NCBI GenBank assembly: GCA_947475165.1
Contig: CANJLD010000009.1
Coordinates: 62,001-126,000, forward strand
Reading direction: 5' to 3'
DNA: 64,000 bases
DNA from: Bacteroidota bacterium
GTDB lineage: Bacteria; Bacteroidota; Bacteroidia; Chitinophagales; LD1
Position numbers and translations under genes: made by a program. This document shows, in pieces, positions 52,802-62,584 of the stretch (positions within the stretch are counted from its first letter, which is position 1; every line of letters starts with the position of its first letter). The notes below the pieces were generated by a model, which ran no database searches, was not told the DNA's origin, and worked only from the letters and a program-made list of their open reading frames with translations.

Positions 52802-55264
52802 CTATTTGTCTTTTCCAAAAAGCTTTTGCCAAAAGCTTTTTGGCTTTGGTTTTGAATCGGTGGTGTAATATCCTTCTCCGTACTTCTTGCCGTAATAGCC
52901 GTAACCGTAACCATATCCGTAGCCATAACCGTAACCATAGCTATAGCCGTAGTTATAGCCATAACTGTAACCGTAACCCGAAGCTCCTCTTCCATAATCA
53001 TTAATTACCACCGATAGGTTTTTGATTTTACTCTCGCTCATTATCTTGTTTACATTATTCACAAAACTCCGGTTTGAATAGGCTGCTCTGAAAACATAAA
53101 TAGGATAGTCGGCAATTTTTAAAATTTCTAACGCGTCTGTTACCAAGCCAATAGGTGGTGTATCAATTACAATGTAGTCGTATTTTGTTTTCAAATATTC
53201 GAGCAATTCATTCAACTTAGGCAATAAAATCAACTCCGAAGGATTTGGCGGAACCGGACCTGCTACAATAAAATCTAAATTCGGAACACCGGTCTCCATA
53301 ATACATTCATCAATTCCGGATTGGCTGCTGAGAATTGTACTAACACCACGGTGAGCATCCACTGCAAAAACTTTATCCAATCTTGGTTTACGCATGTCAA
53401 AGTCAAGAATGATTACCCGCTTGTTAAGCAAACTGAGAATGGCTGCAACGTTCAGCGATACAAAGGTTTTTCCTTCACCGGGTATAGTTGAAGTAGTAGC
53501 CAGAATTTTTGTTCCCGGTGCCCCGCCAATAAATTGAAGACCGGAACGAACTGCGCGGAATGCTTCTGTGATAGTTGATTTAGGATCTTGCGTAACTACA
53601 ATTTGTGAACGAACCAATTCATCTTTATATCTTGGTATCACACCCAACAATGGCGCTTTCGACTTTCTTTCTACATCGTCAATAGCAATAATTGTGTTTT
53701 GAAGTAAATATCGAATTACGATTACCACCAAGCCTAAAATCAAACCAATTAAAATACCGGCAATTTTTACAAAAGTTTCTTTTGGCGAAACGGGAACTTT
53801 AGAAGGAAATGCCCGCTGTAGAATAATATAATCGGAAACAATTCCTGCGCTGGCAATTAAATAGTTCGATTTTTCGCTATACAAGTTCAACACAAAATCG
53901 TTCTTGATAGCTGCCATTTTATCAAGCCGGTCGAACTTATGTTTCAGGTCAGGAATACGAAACAACTCCGCCATGTATTTATCGTGTTCTTGCTTCAAAA
54001 GCACCTGCATGGCTCGTATACCATTTATACCATTATCAATATTTTTCGATAACTTGATTTTGGATTCTTCAATTTGCTTGTCGAGCAAACGAACGTTAGG
54101 ATGCCCTTGGGTTACTTCTAACAGCATTCCTTCACGTTGTTTCTGAAGTTTATTTATCTCCTCAATATCTCTCTCAAATTCTATCGATTTGTCATAAAAG
54201 TTAAGATTGGGGAGAGTGGAATAATCGTTCTCCTTCTGAACAACTTTTTTAAACCCTACTAATAACTGAAGGTCGTTATCCATATGTCTAAACGCCTCTT
54301 CAAAACTTAACGATTTGTCAACTAACTTGCCAAGATATCCGTCTCCCTTTTCAAGATATCCTTCCGTTATTTTTAAGGTTGAGACAGAGTCCTGAAATTT
54401 ATCAAAGGCAAATCCGAAAGTGTCAATTTGGTCATCGAGAAAGCGCAAAATATTTACAAAACTCTCCTTCTTACGTTCTACATCATACAAAATAAACTCG
54501 TCTGATATTTTCTGTACCACATCGCGAGCTCGCTCCGGATTACGGTCTTTAAAAATTAGTGAAATTGTTTGTGTAGCCGGGTCAATAGGCATTACCGCCA
54601 GTTTGTTAGCAATATCCGTTTGAACATCTGCTCTCGTTAAAAATTTGAAGTAGTAGAGCCCGTTAATGTCTTCGGGAGACACAGGATGTGTAAAAGATGC
54701 AGAGAGTGCAAAAAACGGAGAAGAAATAGTTTTACCGGTATCGGCAGAGTATTCATAATCTCTTCCATTCATGGTAAAAGATATATAGTATTTTTTACCG
54801 CTTAAAATTTTCAGATAAATAGGAATAGTGTAAATGCTTTCATCTTTTACTCTGCCACTAATGCGAAAAGGGGAAGAAGTATAAAGCTCGCTGAAAATAA
54901 ATTTGGTTTTCCCTTCCTTATAATAACCCACTTCAAGAGGGAGGCGGTCAATAACACGGTCTAGCAACAATTTTGAAGTAAGCAATTGCATTTCGCGGCT
55001 AACCTCCGTAGGATTATGTTCCACTACTAAATTTTGAACGCCCAACAACTCTGTTGTTTTTTCAGTTTTGAGCATTAATGTGGTCGATGATTCATAAATG
55101 CGGGGAGTGTAGCGCAAATAAACCAACGAGAGAATTACACAAGTAGCAACAATCAATATCACCCAAACTATGGATGCATTAACCACATAAATGAGCAAGC
55201 CGAGATTAAAATCTTCTACGGGGTTACTAAAGGCAGATTTTTCCTGTTCAATATTATTTTCCAC
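52802..55264 (-). CDS. Wzc-like polysaccharide co-polymerase with tyrosine autokinase and YG-rich tail
   Basis: An 820-residue protein. Two membrane helices (near residues 30 and 500) enclose a Wzz chain-length domain (residues 20-490, including a long coiled coil). The bacterial tyrosine kinase domain follows: Walker A STIPGEGKTFVSLN near residue 595, Walker A' VIILDFDMRKPRLD near residue 627, Walker B YIVIDTPPIGLVTD near residue 705. The C-terminal tyrosine tail is unusual: 18 tyrosines, mostly as YG dipeptides (residues 765-800), encoded by 6-bp repeats. Autophosphorylation of such a cluster controls polymer length. Its stop is 2 bp from the WecA-like start. Confidence 0.92.
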   Translation of the reverse strand: MENNIEQEKSAFSNPVEDFNLGLLIYVVNASIVWVILIVATCVILSLVYLRYTPRIYESSTTLMLKTEKTTELLGVQNLVVEHNPTEVSREMQLLTSKLLLDRVIDRLPLEVGYYKEGKTKFIFSELYTSSPFRISGRVKDESIYTIPIYLKILSGKKYYISFTMNGRDYEYSADTGKTISSPFFALSASFTHPVSPEDINGLYYFKFLTRADVQTDIANKLAVMPIDPATQTISLIFKDRNPERARDVVQKISDEFILYDVERKKESFVNILRFLDDQIDTFGFAFDKFQDSVSTLKITEGYLEKGDGYLGKLVDKSLSFEEAFRHMDNDLQLLVGFKKVVQKENDYSTLPNLNFYDKSIEFERDIEEINKLQKQREGMLLEVTQGHPNVRLLDKQIEESKIKLSKNIDNGINGIRAMQVLLKQEHDKYMAELFRIPDLKHKFDRLDKMAAIKNDFVLNLYSEKSNYLIASAGIVSDYIILQRAFPSKVPVSPKETFVKIAGILIGLILGLVVIVIRYLLQNTIIAIDDVERKSKAPLLGVIPRYKDELVRSQIVVTQDPKSTITEAFRAVRSGLQFIGGAPGTKILATTSTIPGEGKTFVSLNVAAILSLLNKRVIILDFDMRKPRLDKVFAVDAHRGVSTILSSQSGIDECIMETGVPNLDFIVAGPVPPNPSELILLPKLNELLEYLKTKYDYIVIDTPPIGLVTDALEILKIADYPIYVFRAAYSNRSFVNNVNKIMSESKIKNLSVVINDYGRGASGYGYSYGYNYGYSYGYGYGYGYGYGYGYYGKKYGEGYYTTDSKPKPKSFWQKLFGKDK

Positions 55265-56030
55265 TGAAAGTTTTGATTAAAGCGATGGTTGTTAGGATGG
55301 TGCTTGCCCAGGCAAATACCGGTGAAAGTTCTCTCAAGACATCTGTTGCAGGCCTTCTTCTCGGTTCAATATAAATAATGTCGTTTGCTTGAACTATCAA
55401 GTCTGCATTGCGCATGCCTTCTATACTTGACAAATCAACCACACTAATTTGCGGGTTCTTTAAATCACCTCTGATAATTTTTATCTTATACGATTTAAGG
55501 TCGCCTGCAATACCTCCTGACCGTGCAATTACTTCAAATAAATTAGTGGGGGCATCATTTAACGGAACTACATTGGCTGTTGAACCCTTAAAAACAAATG
55601 CCCTGCGATTAGATACGGTTACTATAATATAAGGATCAACAAATAGATTGGAGTATTTCTCCTCCAACTTTCGTTCTAATTCCGATTCAGTAAATCCCTT
55701 TACAAAGTATTCGCCAATAATTGGAAACTTGACAAACCCTTCGTTATCTACCGTATATATTTCTGAAGATCCGCCAGTTCCGCTTTGGTCTGTTCGTGAA
55801 GATGTTATAGAGCTATTAGTAACATCTATAAGCCGAAAGCCATCACGGGAATAAAGGCGTAAAGTGAACTGATTTCCCGCCTGAATAACATATTCATCAA
55901 CTTCCTTTTTTGCCAACTCAAAGTATTGATAGTCTTTTTGCTGGAACATGATGTTCGGATAAAAGACTTTACAGGAAGAAGCGGAAAACAGCAAGAAAGA
56001 AATTATAGAATAGTAAACGAGTCTTTTCAT
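55254..56030 (-). CDS. Wza-like polysaccharide export lipoprotein
   Basis: A 258-residue protein with a lipobox SASSC near residue 19. SLBB/polysaccharide-export motifs: YVIQAGNQFTLRLYSRDGF, the strand SSEIYTVDNEGFVKFPIIGEYFV, VDPYIIVTVSNRRAFVFKG and IVQANDIIYIEPRR. A C-terminal transmembrane-like helix (FAWASTILTTIALIKTF) anchors it. It forms the outer-membrane channel partner of the Wzc-like protein; the two genes overlap by 11 bp. Wza is normally longer, so this is the short Bacteroidota form. Confidence 0.9.
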   Translation of the reverse strand: MKRLVYYSIISFLLFSASSCKVFYPNIMFQQKDYQYFELAKKEVDEYVIQAGNQFTLRLYSRDGFRLIDVTNSSITSSRTDQSGTGGSSEIYTVDNEGFVKFPIIGEYFVKGFTESELERKLEEKYSNLFVDPYIIVTVSNRRAFVFKGSTANVVPLNDAPTNLFEVIARSGGIAGDLKSYKIKIIRGDLKNPQISVVDLSSIEGMRNADLIVQANDIIYIEPRRRPATDVLRELSPVFAWASTILTTIALIKTFSGK

Positions 56031-56077
56031 TGATTGCTTTGAGTTACAAATTTATTAAAATAACGTAAGCCTTTTGT

Positions 56078-57256
56078 TTACAGAAGTGAATGATAAAGTT
56101 TAGACATATCGCTACAAAGCCGTTGATAGCTGAATTTGCTCCGCACAAAATCGCTCCCTTTCTTTGAAAAGTCAAGTCGCATTTTATCGCTTTCTACTAA
56201 GCATAAAAGATTATTAGCAAAGTTCATCTCATCGCCTACTGTCGACAGCAAAGCGGTTGCATTTTTAATCACAATGTTTTCAATCCCGCCAACATTGGTA
56301 GAAACAATTGGTTTGCCCGATGCCTGTGCTTCAATCAAGCTGACCGGTGTGCCTTCGTTGTTAGAAGTAAGCGCAATTATATCCATACCAGCATTTGACA
56401 CATCAATCTCTTTTATCCAACTGGTGAACGTGAGAATATTTTTCTCCCTCTGATTTTGATTGTTGAATTTTAAACCAATTGATTGCGCCAATTGCTCAAT
56501 CTTCATTCGTTCTTCGCCATCACCAATTATAAATGCACGTACTTTTTTAGTTGTTTGCTCCGAAACAATCTTCAGCGCTTTTAAGAACAGTTCGTGATTT
56601 TTTATGGGGACTAATCTCCCCACAATACCAATAGCAATTTCGTCATCATCCAAATTGTATTCATTTCTGAATTTTGCTCGCTTCTCAATTTGATTTTCTT
56701 CAAATTTTCTTAAATCAAAGCCAAGCGGAATTATTTCAAATTTTTGTGCGGGTGCTATCTTGTATGTTTCAGTTAACTCTTGCTTTTGAATTTCGCTAAG
56801 CGTAACAATTTTTGTAGTACGTTTGGCGAGGTATCGTTCAATTTCTAAAAACATTCGTGTTTTTGCAGCACCGAAATACGAATGAAAAACGTGGCCGTGG
56901 AAAGTATGGATAATCACTTTCACTCCGCTATGCGATGCCGCTAATCTTCCTACAGCTCCTGCTTTTGCAGCGTGTGTGTGAACTATATCTGGCTTAAATT
57001 CTTCAATTAATTTTCGGAGTTTGTAATACGATTTGTAATCGCGGAAAGGATTTAACTCGCGATACATTTCCGGCATGTAAACCGGGTGCAAGTCAAGGTT
57101 TTTTACAATGAACTCCGAGCTCTCTTCTGCGTCATCTTTCATACCCGAAACCAACAATGTTTCAAACTCAGGTTCCAAGTATTTACTCAGATACGCAGCA
57201 TTGAAAGTTGGTCCGCCTAAGTTTAAACGGTTGATAATACGAAGTACGCGAGGCAC
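56078..57256 (-). CDS. GT4-family glycosyltransferase
   Basis: A 392-residue GT-B fold transferase. N-terminal domain: RILRIINRLNLGGPTFNAAYLSKYL, FKPDIVHTHAAKAGAVGRLAA and HTFHGHVFHSYFG; C-terminal donor site: IGIVGRLVPIKNHELFLKAL near residue 205, and the EX7E motif region NAGMDIIALTSNNEGTPVSLIEAQASGKPIVST near residue 290. It adds a sugar during polysaccharide assembly; substrate unknown. It follows the Wza-like gene by 47 bp on the same strand. Confidence 0.9.
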   Translation of the reverse strand: MPRVLRIINRLNLGGPTFNAAYLSKYLEPEFETLLVSGMKDDAEESSEFIVKNLDLHPVYMPEMYRELNPFRDYKSYYKLRKLIEEFKPDIVHTHAAKAGAVGRLAASHSGVKVIIHTFHGHVFHSYFGAAKTRMFLEIERYLAKRTTKIVTLSEIQKQELTETYKIAPAQKFEIIPLGFDLRKFEENQIEKRAKFRNEYNLDDDEIAIGIVGRLVPIKNHELFLKALKIVSEQTTKKVRAFIIGDGEERMKIEQLAQSIGLKFNNQNQREKNILTFTSWIKEIDVSNAGMDIIALTSNNEGTPVSLIEAQASGKPIVSTNVGGIENIVIKNATALLSTVGDEMNFANNLLCLVESDKMRLDFSKKGSDFVRSKFSYQRLCSDMSKLYHSLL

Positions 57257-57264
57257 GGTTTAAT

Positions 57265-57292
57265 TTTGAATTTCGAATTTGGAATTTGGAGC
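57265..57292. repeat. Four 7-bp units (tttgaat type) between asnB and the GT4 gene
   Basis: Units tttgaat, ttcgaat, ttggaat and ttggagc, in 7-bp phase, in the 103-bp gap directly upstream of the GT4 start. Confidence 0.7.
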
Positions 57293-57359
57293 GGAAGAAG
57301 CAGTAGAATTATACTTATAATTTTCAACCTGCTTAAAATTGTTGTGCAGGATTTAGGAA

Positions 57360-59261
57360 TCAGGCGAAATACTTCTTATACCAATACTGAAACACCAGCA
57401 ATCCCCACAAGGTTGCATGGACATCTCCCGGGTCGTTACTGAAAAGTTTTTGTTTTACTTTTTCAATTTCGGTTACATCGAAAATGTTTTGTTGTTCAAT
57501 GAATTCTTTCTCAAGCAATTCATTTTCTATCAGCGAGCGCAAACCTGTCTGCATCCACTTCAACAATGGAACTTCAAAGCCGTGTTTGGAGCGATGAAAT
57601 AATTCATCGGGCAATTCGTTTCTGAAAGCATCTTTCAAAATTTTCTTTCCTGCCGTTGAATCAATTTTATAACAAACCGGAAGCGAAAAAGCAAAATCAA
57701 CCACTGTATAATCAAGCAGCGGCACGCGCACTTCCAAACTGTTTGCCATGCTCATAAAATCAACCTTAGTTAGCATATCGTTTGGCAAAACCATTTGTGT
57801 GTCAGCAAACAAAATATCGTTTAAATCGCCATTCTCTTTTACCGAATCCAACACAAAACGTTTCCCGCTTTCGAGTTCTACCTCATCTACAGTGCTTTTA
57901 CTTTTCAATAAACCGACTGCTTCTGTTTGCGAACTAAAACTGCACCAACGCCAATATCTTTCAGAAGCAGACAACTGCAAGCCTTCGCTATAACGACTCA
58001 GTTGCCGAAACAGATTTCCAAAATTAGAGTGCCGGGATTTCGGTAACATTTTAAAAAACGGAAGACCAGTACGCATCAAAAAGTTCAGCAGATTTTTTTG
58101 CCGCGCTCGTAACTCCGCTTTGTGTTTGTTATATCCTGCAAATAGTTCATCACCTCCGTCACCTGAAAGAGCAACTGTAACTTTCTCTCTCGTTTTCTGA
58201 CTCAAAATATAAACCGCAATAGCAGATGAATCGGCAAACGGTTCATCTATATAATCGAGAATGGAAAAAATATTCGCAAACATTTCATCGTTAGAGACAG
58301 AGAATACTGTGTGATTAGTTTCAAACTTTTTAGCCACTAAGTTGGCATACTTAGTTTCGTCAAAGTAAGGCTCGTCTTTAAATCCAATACTGAATGTGTT
58401 TAGCTGCGTAACACTTTTTGCAGCGCAGGATGTGATGATAGATGAATCAATTCCTCCACTCAAAAATGCACCAAGCGGAACATCGGAAACCAATCTTCGC
58501 TGCACCGATTCTTCAACCAACTTCCGCAGTCTTGCTTTGGCATCATCATAACTTATTTCACCTTCAGCAATTTTCTTTCCCGGTTCATAAGGAATGGAAT
58601 AAAATTTCTCTGTCGTAAAACTTCCTTTAGAATCAATTATTGCAAAACTACCGGGCTGCAGCTTTTGAATATTCTTCAGCATCGAGTTTGTGCCCGGCAC
58701 ATAATTCAGTTGCAGATAAAGTGCGAGGGTGTTGTAATCAAGTTCTTTCTTAATAGGGAATTGCAGAATTGCTTTCAGTTCTGAAGCAAACAATAGCATT
58801 TTATCAACGCTGTAAACATGTAGCGGCTTTATACCGAACCGGTCGCGGGCAAGAAATATTTCCTTTTTCTCATTATCAAAAATGGCAAATGCAAAAAAAC
58901 CATTCAGGTGCTGCAGACAATCTTTTCCCATCCGGATAAAAAGATTCAGCAGTACTTCTGTATCAGATGTAGAATTGAATTTTACATCCGATAGAAATTT
59001 CTCTTTCAGTTCACGGAAATTGAAAATTTCTCCATTGAAAATAATCGTGAACCTTCCACTCTCATCACACATCGGTTGATTGGCGATAGAAGAAGTGTCG
59101 ATAATAGAAAGCCGTGCATGAGCAAAACCAACATGCGGAGAAAGAATTTTTGTTTGCTGTAAATCCGGTCCGCGTTTCGAGAGAGTTTTTATCGCGCTTT
59201 GCAAATAATCATCAAGTTGATGATTGGGTTCTTTCGAAAAATATCCTGCAATGCCGCACAT
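57360..59261 (-). CDS. asnB: Asparagine synthase (glutamine-hydrolysing)
   Basis: A 633-residue enzyme. The N-terminal amidotransferase begins MCGIAGYFSK with the catalytic Cys2, followed by GFAHARLSIIDTSS and IIFNGEIFNFRELK; the synthetase domain has VPLGAFLSGGIDSSIITS (PP-loop) near residue 255 and VALSGDGGDELFAGYNKHK near residue 355. Length is typical. Within exopolysaccharide loci such enzymes often amidate sugar acids, so this copy may modify a sugar rather than make free asparagine (inference). It lies between rpoN and the GT4 gene. Confidence 0.9.
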   Translation of the reverse strand: MCGIAGYFSKEPNHQLDDYLQSAIKTLSKRGPDLQQTKILSPHVGFAHARLSIIDTSSIANQPMCDESGRFTIIFNGEIFNFRELKEKFLSDVKFNSTSDTEVLLNLFIRMGKDCLQHLNGFFAFAIFDNEKKEIFLARDRFGIKPLHVYSVDKMLLFASELKAILQFPIKKELDYNTLALYLQLNYVPGTNSMLKNIQKLQPGSFAIIDSKGSFTTEKFYSIPYEPGKKIAEGEISYDDAKARLRKLVEESVQRRLVSDVPLGAFLSGGIDSSIITSCAAKSVTQLNTFSIGFKDEPYFDETKYANLVAKKFETNHTVFSVSNDEMFANIFSILDYIDEPFADSSAIAVYILSQKTREKVTVALSGDGGDELFAGYNKHKAELRARQKNLLNFLMRTGLPFFKMLPKSRHSNFGNLFRQLSRYSEGLQLSASERYWRWCSFSSQTEAVGLLKSKSTVDEVELESGKRFVLDSVKENGDLNDILFADTQMVLPNDMLTKVDFMSMANSLEVRVPLLDYTVVDFAFSLPVCYKIDSTAGKKILKDAFRNELPDELFHRSKHGFEVPLLKWMQTGLRSLIENELLEKEFIEQQNIFDVTEIEKVKQKLFSNDPGDVHATLWGLLVFQYWYKKYFA

Positions 59262-59264
59262 GGG

Positions 59265-60788
59265 TTATAACTCCTTTCTTAAACGTGCTACCGGAATATT
59301 TAATTGCTCGCGATATTTTGCTACAGTTCTTCTAGCAATATTGTAGCCCCGTTCATTCAAAATTTTGGTGAGGTTCAAATCGCTGATTGGTTTTTTCTTG
59401 CTTTCAACAGCAATTACATCGCTCAAAATCTTTTTCACTTCGCGGCTGCTAACTTCTTCACCACTGTCGGTGCTCATCGCCTCACTAAAGAAGAATTTGA
59501 GCGGAATAGTTCCGAATTCGGTTTGCACATATTTACTGTTTGCCACGCGGCTCACGGTTGAAATATCCAGACCGGTACGTTCGGCAATATCTTTCAGAAT
59601 CATCGGGCGCATCTGTGTTTCATCACCGGTTGCGAGATATTCATGCTGCAAATCCAAAATTGTATTCATCACCATCATCATAGTGTGATAACGCGATTGA
59701 ATTGCATCTATAAACCATTTAGCCGAATCAATCTTCTGTTTAATAAATAAAATAGCATCCTTCTGGCTCTTCGTTTTCTCTTTCGAATTCTTGTAAGTCG
59801 AAATCATTTCTTTAAAATGATTGCTGATGCGAAGTTCCGGTGCATTAGCAGAGTTCAACGAAACAACTAATTCGCCATTGGTATTAGTGAGAATAAAATC
59901 GGGAATAATCGTGAGCCGCATACCGGCTTCGTTCGTGCTGTATAAACTTCCCGGCTTCGGATTCAACTTGGTTATTTCATCCAACACCCGTTTCAGTTTT
60001 ACTGAATCCATATCAAACAAGTGTTGCAGTTTATCGTAGTGCTTCTTGGCAAACTGGTCGAAATATTTTTCTAAAATTTGAATGGCTATTTCTGTAAAAA
60101 TGGTTGGATCTTCTTTACGCTTGAGTTGCAAGAGCAAACATTCTTCCAATGTGCGCGCTCCAATTCCGGGTGGGTCGAGCTTTTGAATCTGCTCTAAAAC
60201 TTCCAGCAATTCTTTTTCGTTAGTAGAAATGTTCTGACGAAAAACCAAGTCGTCCACAATCGCATCTAACTCCCTACGCAAATAACCATCATCATCTAAA
60301 CTTCCTATCAGATGTAGAGCAATTTGCTGTTGCCGTTCATCCAAATCCATCATACCCACTTGCGATTCGAGATACTCATGAAATGTTGAAGCTACCGTTA
60401 CCGGTACTGTTTTCTTTTCATCATCCGGGTCGGCAAATTCGCTCGGGTCTTTTGTTTTGTAATCTGCAACCCCTTCATCGTCCTCATCATAATACTCGCT
60501 CATGTCCACATCATCATCCACTTTCAGTTCTTCTTCAGCCGCTTCAATTTCAGTTTCTGTTTCACTGGTTTCTGCTTCAGGGGCTGTTTCTTCGGTTAGC
60601 TGCGGAACTTCATCATCAGTATCTTCGCTTTCTTCCAAAGCAGGATTTGCTTCCAGTTCTTCCTTAATACGCTGCTCCAATTGTGCAGTAGGAACCTGCA
60701 GCAATTTCATTAACTGAATTTGTTGAGGCGAAAGTTTTAGTAAGAGTTTTTGCGATAACCGCTGATTAAGCACGATGCGAAGTTTCAA
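59265..60788 (-). CDS. rpoN: RNA polymerase sigma-54 factor
   Basis: A 507-residue sigma-54. Region I at the N-terminus is glutamine/leucine-rich (LSQKLLLKLSPQQIQLMKLLQV), region II is acidic (residues 50-110), the core-binding part follows, and the C-terminal RpoN box reads ARRTVAKYREQLNIPVARL. Length is normal. The stop is 3 bp before asnB, so rpoN heads the transcript that runs into the polysaccharide genes, which may put the locus under shared control. Confidence 0.95.
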   Translation of the reverse strand: MKLRIVLNQRLSQKLLLKLSPQQIQLMKLLQVPTAQLEQRIKEELEANPALEESEDTDDEVPQLTEETAPEAETSETETEIEAAEEELKVDDDVDMSEYYDEDDEGVADYKTKDPSEFADPDDEKKTVPVTVASTFHEYLESQVGMMDLDERQQQIALHLIGSLDDDGYLRRELDAIVDDLVFRQNISTNEKELLEVLEQIQKLDPPGIGARTLEECLLLQLKRKEDPTIFTEIAIQILEKYFDQFAKKHYDKLQHLFDMDSVKLKRVLDEITKLNPKPGSLYSTNEAGMRLTIIPDFILTNTNGELVVSLNSANAPELRISNHFKEMISTYKNSKEKTKSQKDAILFIKQKIDSAKWFIDAIQSRYHTMMMVMNTILDLQHEYLATGDETQMRPMILKDIAERTGLDISTVSRVANSKYVQTEFGTIPLKFFFSEAMSTDSGEEVSSREVKKILSDVIAVESKKKPISDLNLTKILNERGYNIARRTVAKYREQLNIPVARLRKEL

Positions 60789-60833
60789 AAAACAAACGAG
60801 AATAGCACGGTGTTACAAGAAGAAATGCTTTTC

Positions 60834-60841
60834 TATATTCG
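60834..60841 (+). promoter_or_regulatory. -7 promoter element of asnS
   Basis: TATATTCG, 20 bp before the asnS ATG, in the 73-bp divergent gap with rpoN. Confidence 0.4.
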
Positions 60842-60861
60842 CAATCTTTTAAAATTGTGTT

Positions 60862-62379
60862 ATGGCTTACATTAAAGAATTAGCAAAGTTCGAAGGACAG
60901 GAAATAGAATTGAAAGGTTGGAATGCGCAGAAGCGCGACAGCAAAACCATTGTGTTTATGACCATGCGCGATGGCACCGGTTTCGTGCAGTGCATTATTG
61001 ATTTGAATTCTGTAGGAGAAAATTCTTTTGAAGCAGCTAAGCGTTTGCCGCAGGAAAGTTCACTTTCTGTAAAAGGGAAAGTGGTGAAAGATGAACGTCA
61101 GATTGGCGGGTATGAAATTCATGTTACCTCGTTAGAAGTTATTGCAACAGCAGAAGCGTATCCGATTACACCTAAAGAACACGGTGTAGATTTTTTGATG
61201 GACAACCGTCACTTATGGTTGCGCTCAAAAAATCAGTGGGCAATTATGCGCGTGCGCAACGAAATTATTTTCGCCATTCATACATTTTTTCAGCAACGCG
61301 GTTTTGTGCAAATGGATGCACCTATCTTCACCGGTAACGCGTGCGAAGGAACGTCTACTCTTTTCGAAACAGATTTTTATGGCGAACCTGCTTACCTCTC
61401 ACAAAGTGGACAACTTTACGGTGAGGCCATGGCAATGGCGCAAGGGTTGATTTACACTTTCGGTCCAACCTTCCGTGCAGAGAAATCGAAAACGCGCAGG
61501 CACCTTTCGGAGTTTTGGATGATAGAACCCGAAATGGCTTTCCATGATTTGAAAATGGATATGGATGTGATTGAAGATTTTATCCGCTATGTAGTAACTA
61601 GGGTGTTGGATAAATCTAAAGCTGAACTTCAGATTCTTGAACGCGACACAACTTATCTTGAAAAAGTTCGTGAGCCGTTTATCCGCATGAAATATCAAGA
61701 TGCAGTGAGTGTAATTAAAGGCGAAAAAGAAATTGGCGGAAGAACTTCGCTGCAAATGCTTGAAGGAGAAGAAAAGGAATTGCAAAGTTCGAAAGCAAGT
61801 TTGCTAACTGAAATTCGGGAACGTGAATCAAAAATCGCTTCCGGTGAACTGAAGAAAGGTGAAATCAATTTCAATCAAAACAAAATTGACAAGTTGAAGA
61901 ATGAAGCAAAAGCTTTGGATGAAAGACTAAGTAACATTCCTACCTGGCTTAACAGCGCAAAGAACTTTAACCGCGGTGATGATTTTGGCGGAAGCGATGA
62001 AACGGTTCTTACAAAAATGTTCGGTCAACCGGTAATGGTTTATAACTGGCCGCAAGAGGTGAAAGCGTTTTACATGAAAGAAGATGAAACCGACAAAGGC
62101 TACGCCAAAGGCGTTGACTTACTTGCACCGGAAGGTTATGGCGAAGTAGTGGGTGGTGGTGAGCGCGAAACAGATATTGAAAGATTGAAAAGCAAAATTA
62201 TCGAGCATGAATTACCAATGGAGGCATTCAGTTGGTATCTCGACCTTCGCAAATTCGGCAATGTGCCTCATGCGGGTTTCGGTTTGGGTCTGGAAAGATT
62301 AGTGGCGTGGATTTGCGGATTGCAACACATTCGCGAAACCATTCCTTTCCCGAGAAGTTACGGCAGGTTGCTGCCGTAA
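60862..62379 (+). CDS. asnS: Asparagine--tRNA ligase
   Basis: A 505-residue class IIb synthetase. N-terminal OB-fold (IELKGWNAQKRDSKTIVFMTMRDGTGFVQ), catalytic domain with VQMDAPIFTGNACEGTSTLFETDF, YLSQSGQLYGEAMAMAQGLIYTFGPTFRAEKSKT and the motif 3 GFGLGLERLVAWICGLQHIRETIPFPR. A coiled-coil insertion of about 90 residues near residue 290-380 (LQSSKASLLTEIRERESKI) is larger than in enteric enzymes but is usual in Bacteroidota. Length agrees. Confidence 0.95.
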   Translation: MAYIKELAKFEGQEIELKGWNAQKRDSKTIVFMTMRDGTGFVQCIIDLNSVGENSFEAAKRLPQESSLSVKGKVVKDERQIGGYEIHVTSLEVIATAEAYPITPKEHGVDFLMDNRHLWLRSKNQWAIMRVRNEIIFAIHTFFQQRGFVQMDAPIFTGNACEGTSTLFETDFYGEPAYLSQSGQLYGEAMAMAQGLIYTFGPTFRAEKSKTRRHLSEFWMIEPEMAFHDLKMDMDVIEDFIRYVVTRVLDKSKAELQILERDTTYLEKVREPFIRMKYQDAVSVIKGEKEIGGRTSLQMLEGEEKELQSSKASLLTEIRERESKIASGELKKGEINFNQNKIDKLKNEAKALDERLSNIPTWLNSAKNFNRGDDFGGSDETVLTKMFGQPVMVYNWPQEVKAFYMKEDETDKGYAKGVDLLAPEGYGEVVGGGERETDIERLKSKIIEHELPMEAFSWYLDLRKFGNVPHAGFGLGLERLVAWICGLQHIRETIPFPRSYGRLLP

Positions 62380-62584
62380 CATTACCTTCTAAAAAAGTTT
62401 TTTGTTTTTGAAATACTTTTACATTTACAATACACTAATAAGAAAATCATTTACCCCAATGAATTTTTCTTCTTCATCTTCCTCTCATTTAACCACTGAT
62501 TTTTCAGCGCATCTTTCTGTATTAAAAGCAGGGGGGGGGGGGTACGTGCGCGCGTAGTATAACATCAAGCTCACAATTACCCAA
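62380..62584. other. Gene-free gap with a G12 homopolymer inside a short ORF
   Basis: An ATG at 62459 opens a frame (MNFSSSSSSHLTTDFSAHLS) that meets a run of 12 G at 62531-62542 and stops at 62555-62557. With 11 or 14 G instead, the frame would continue through the 21-bp array to 62870, giving about 136 residues. Length change in the tract would thus switch the product. No known domain is encoded. Confidence 0.5.
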
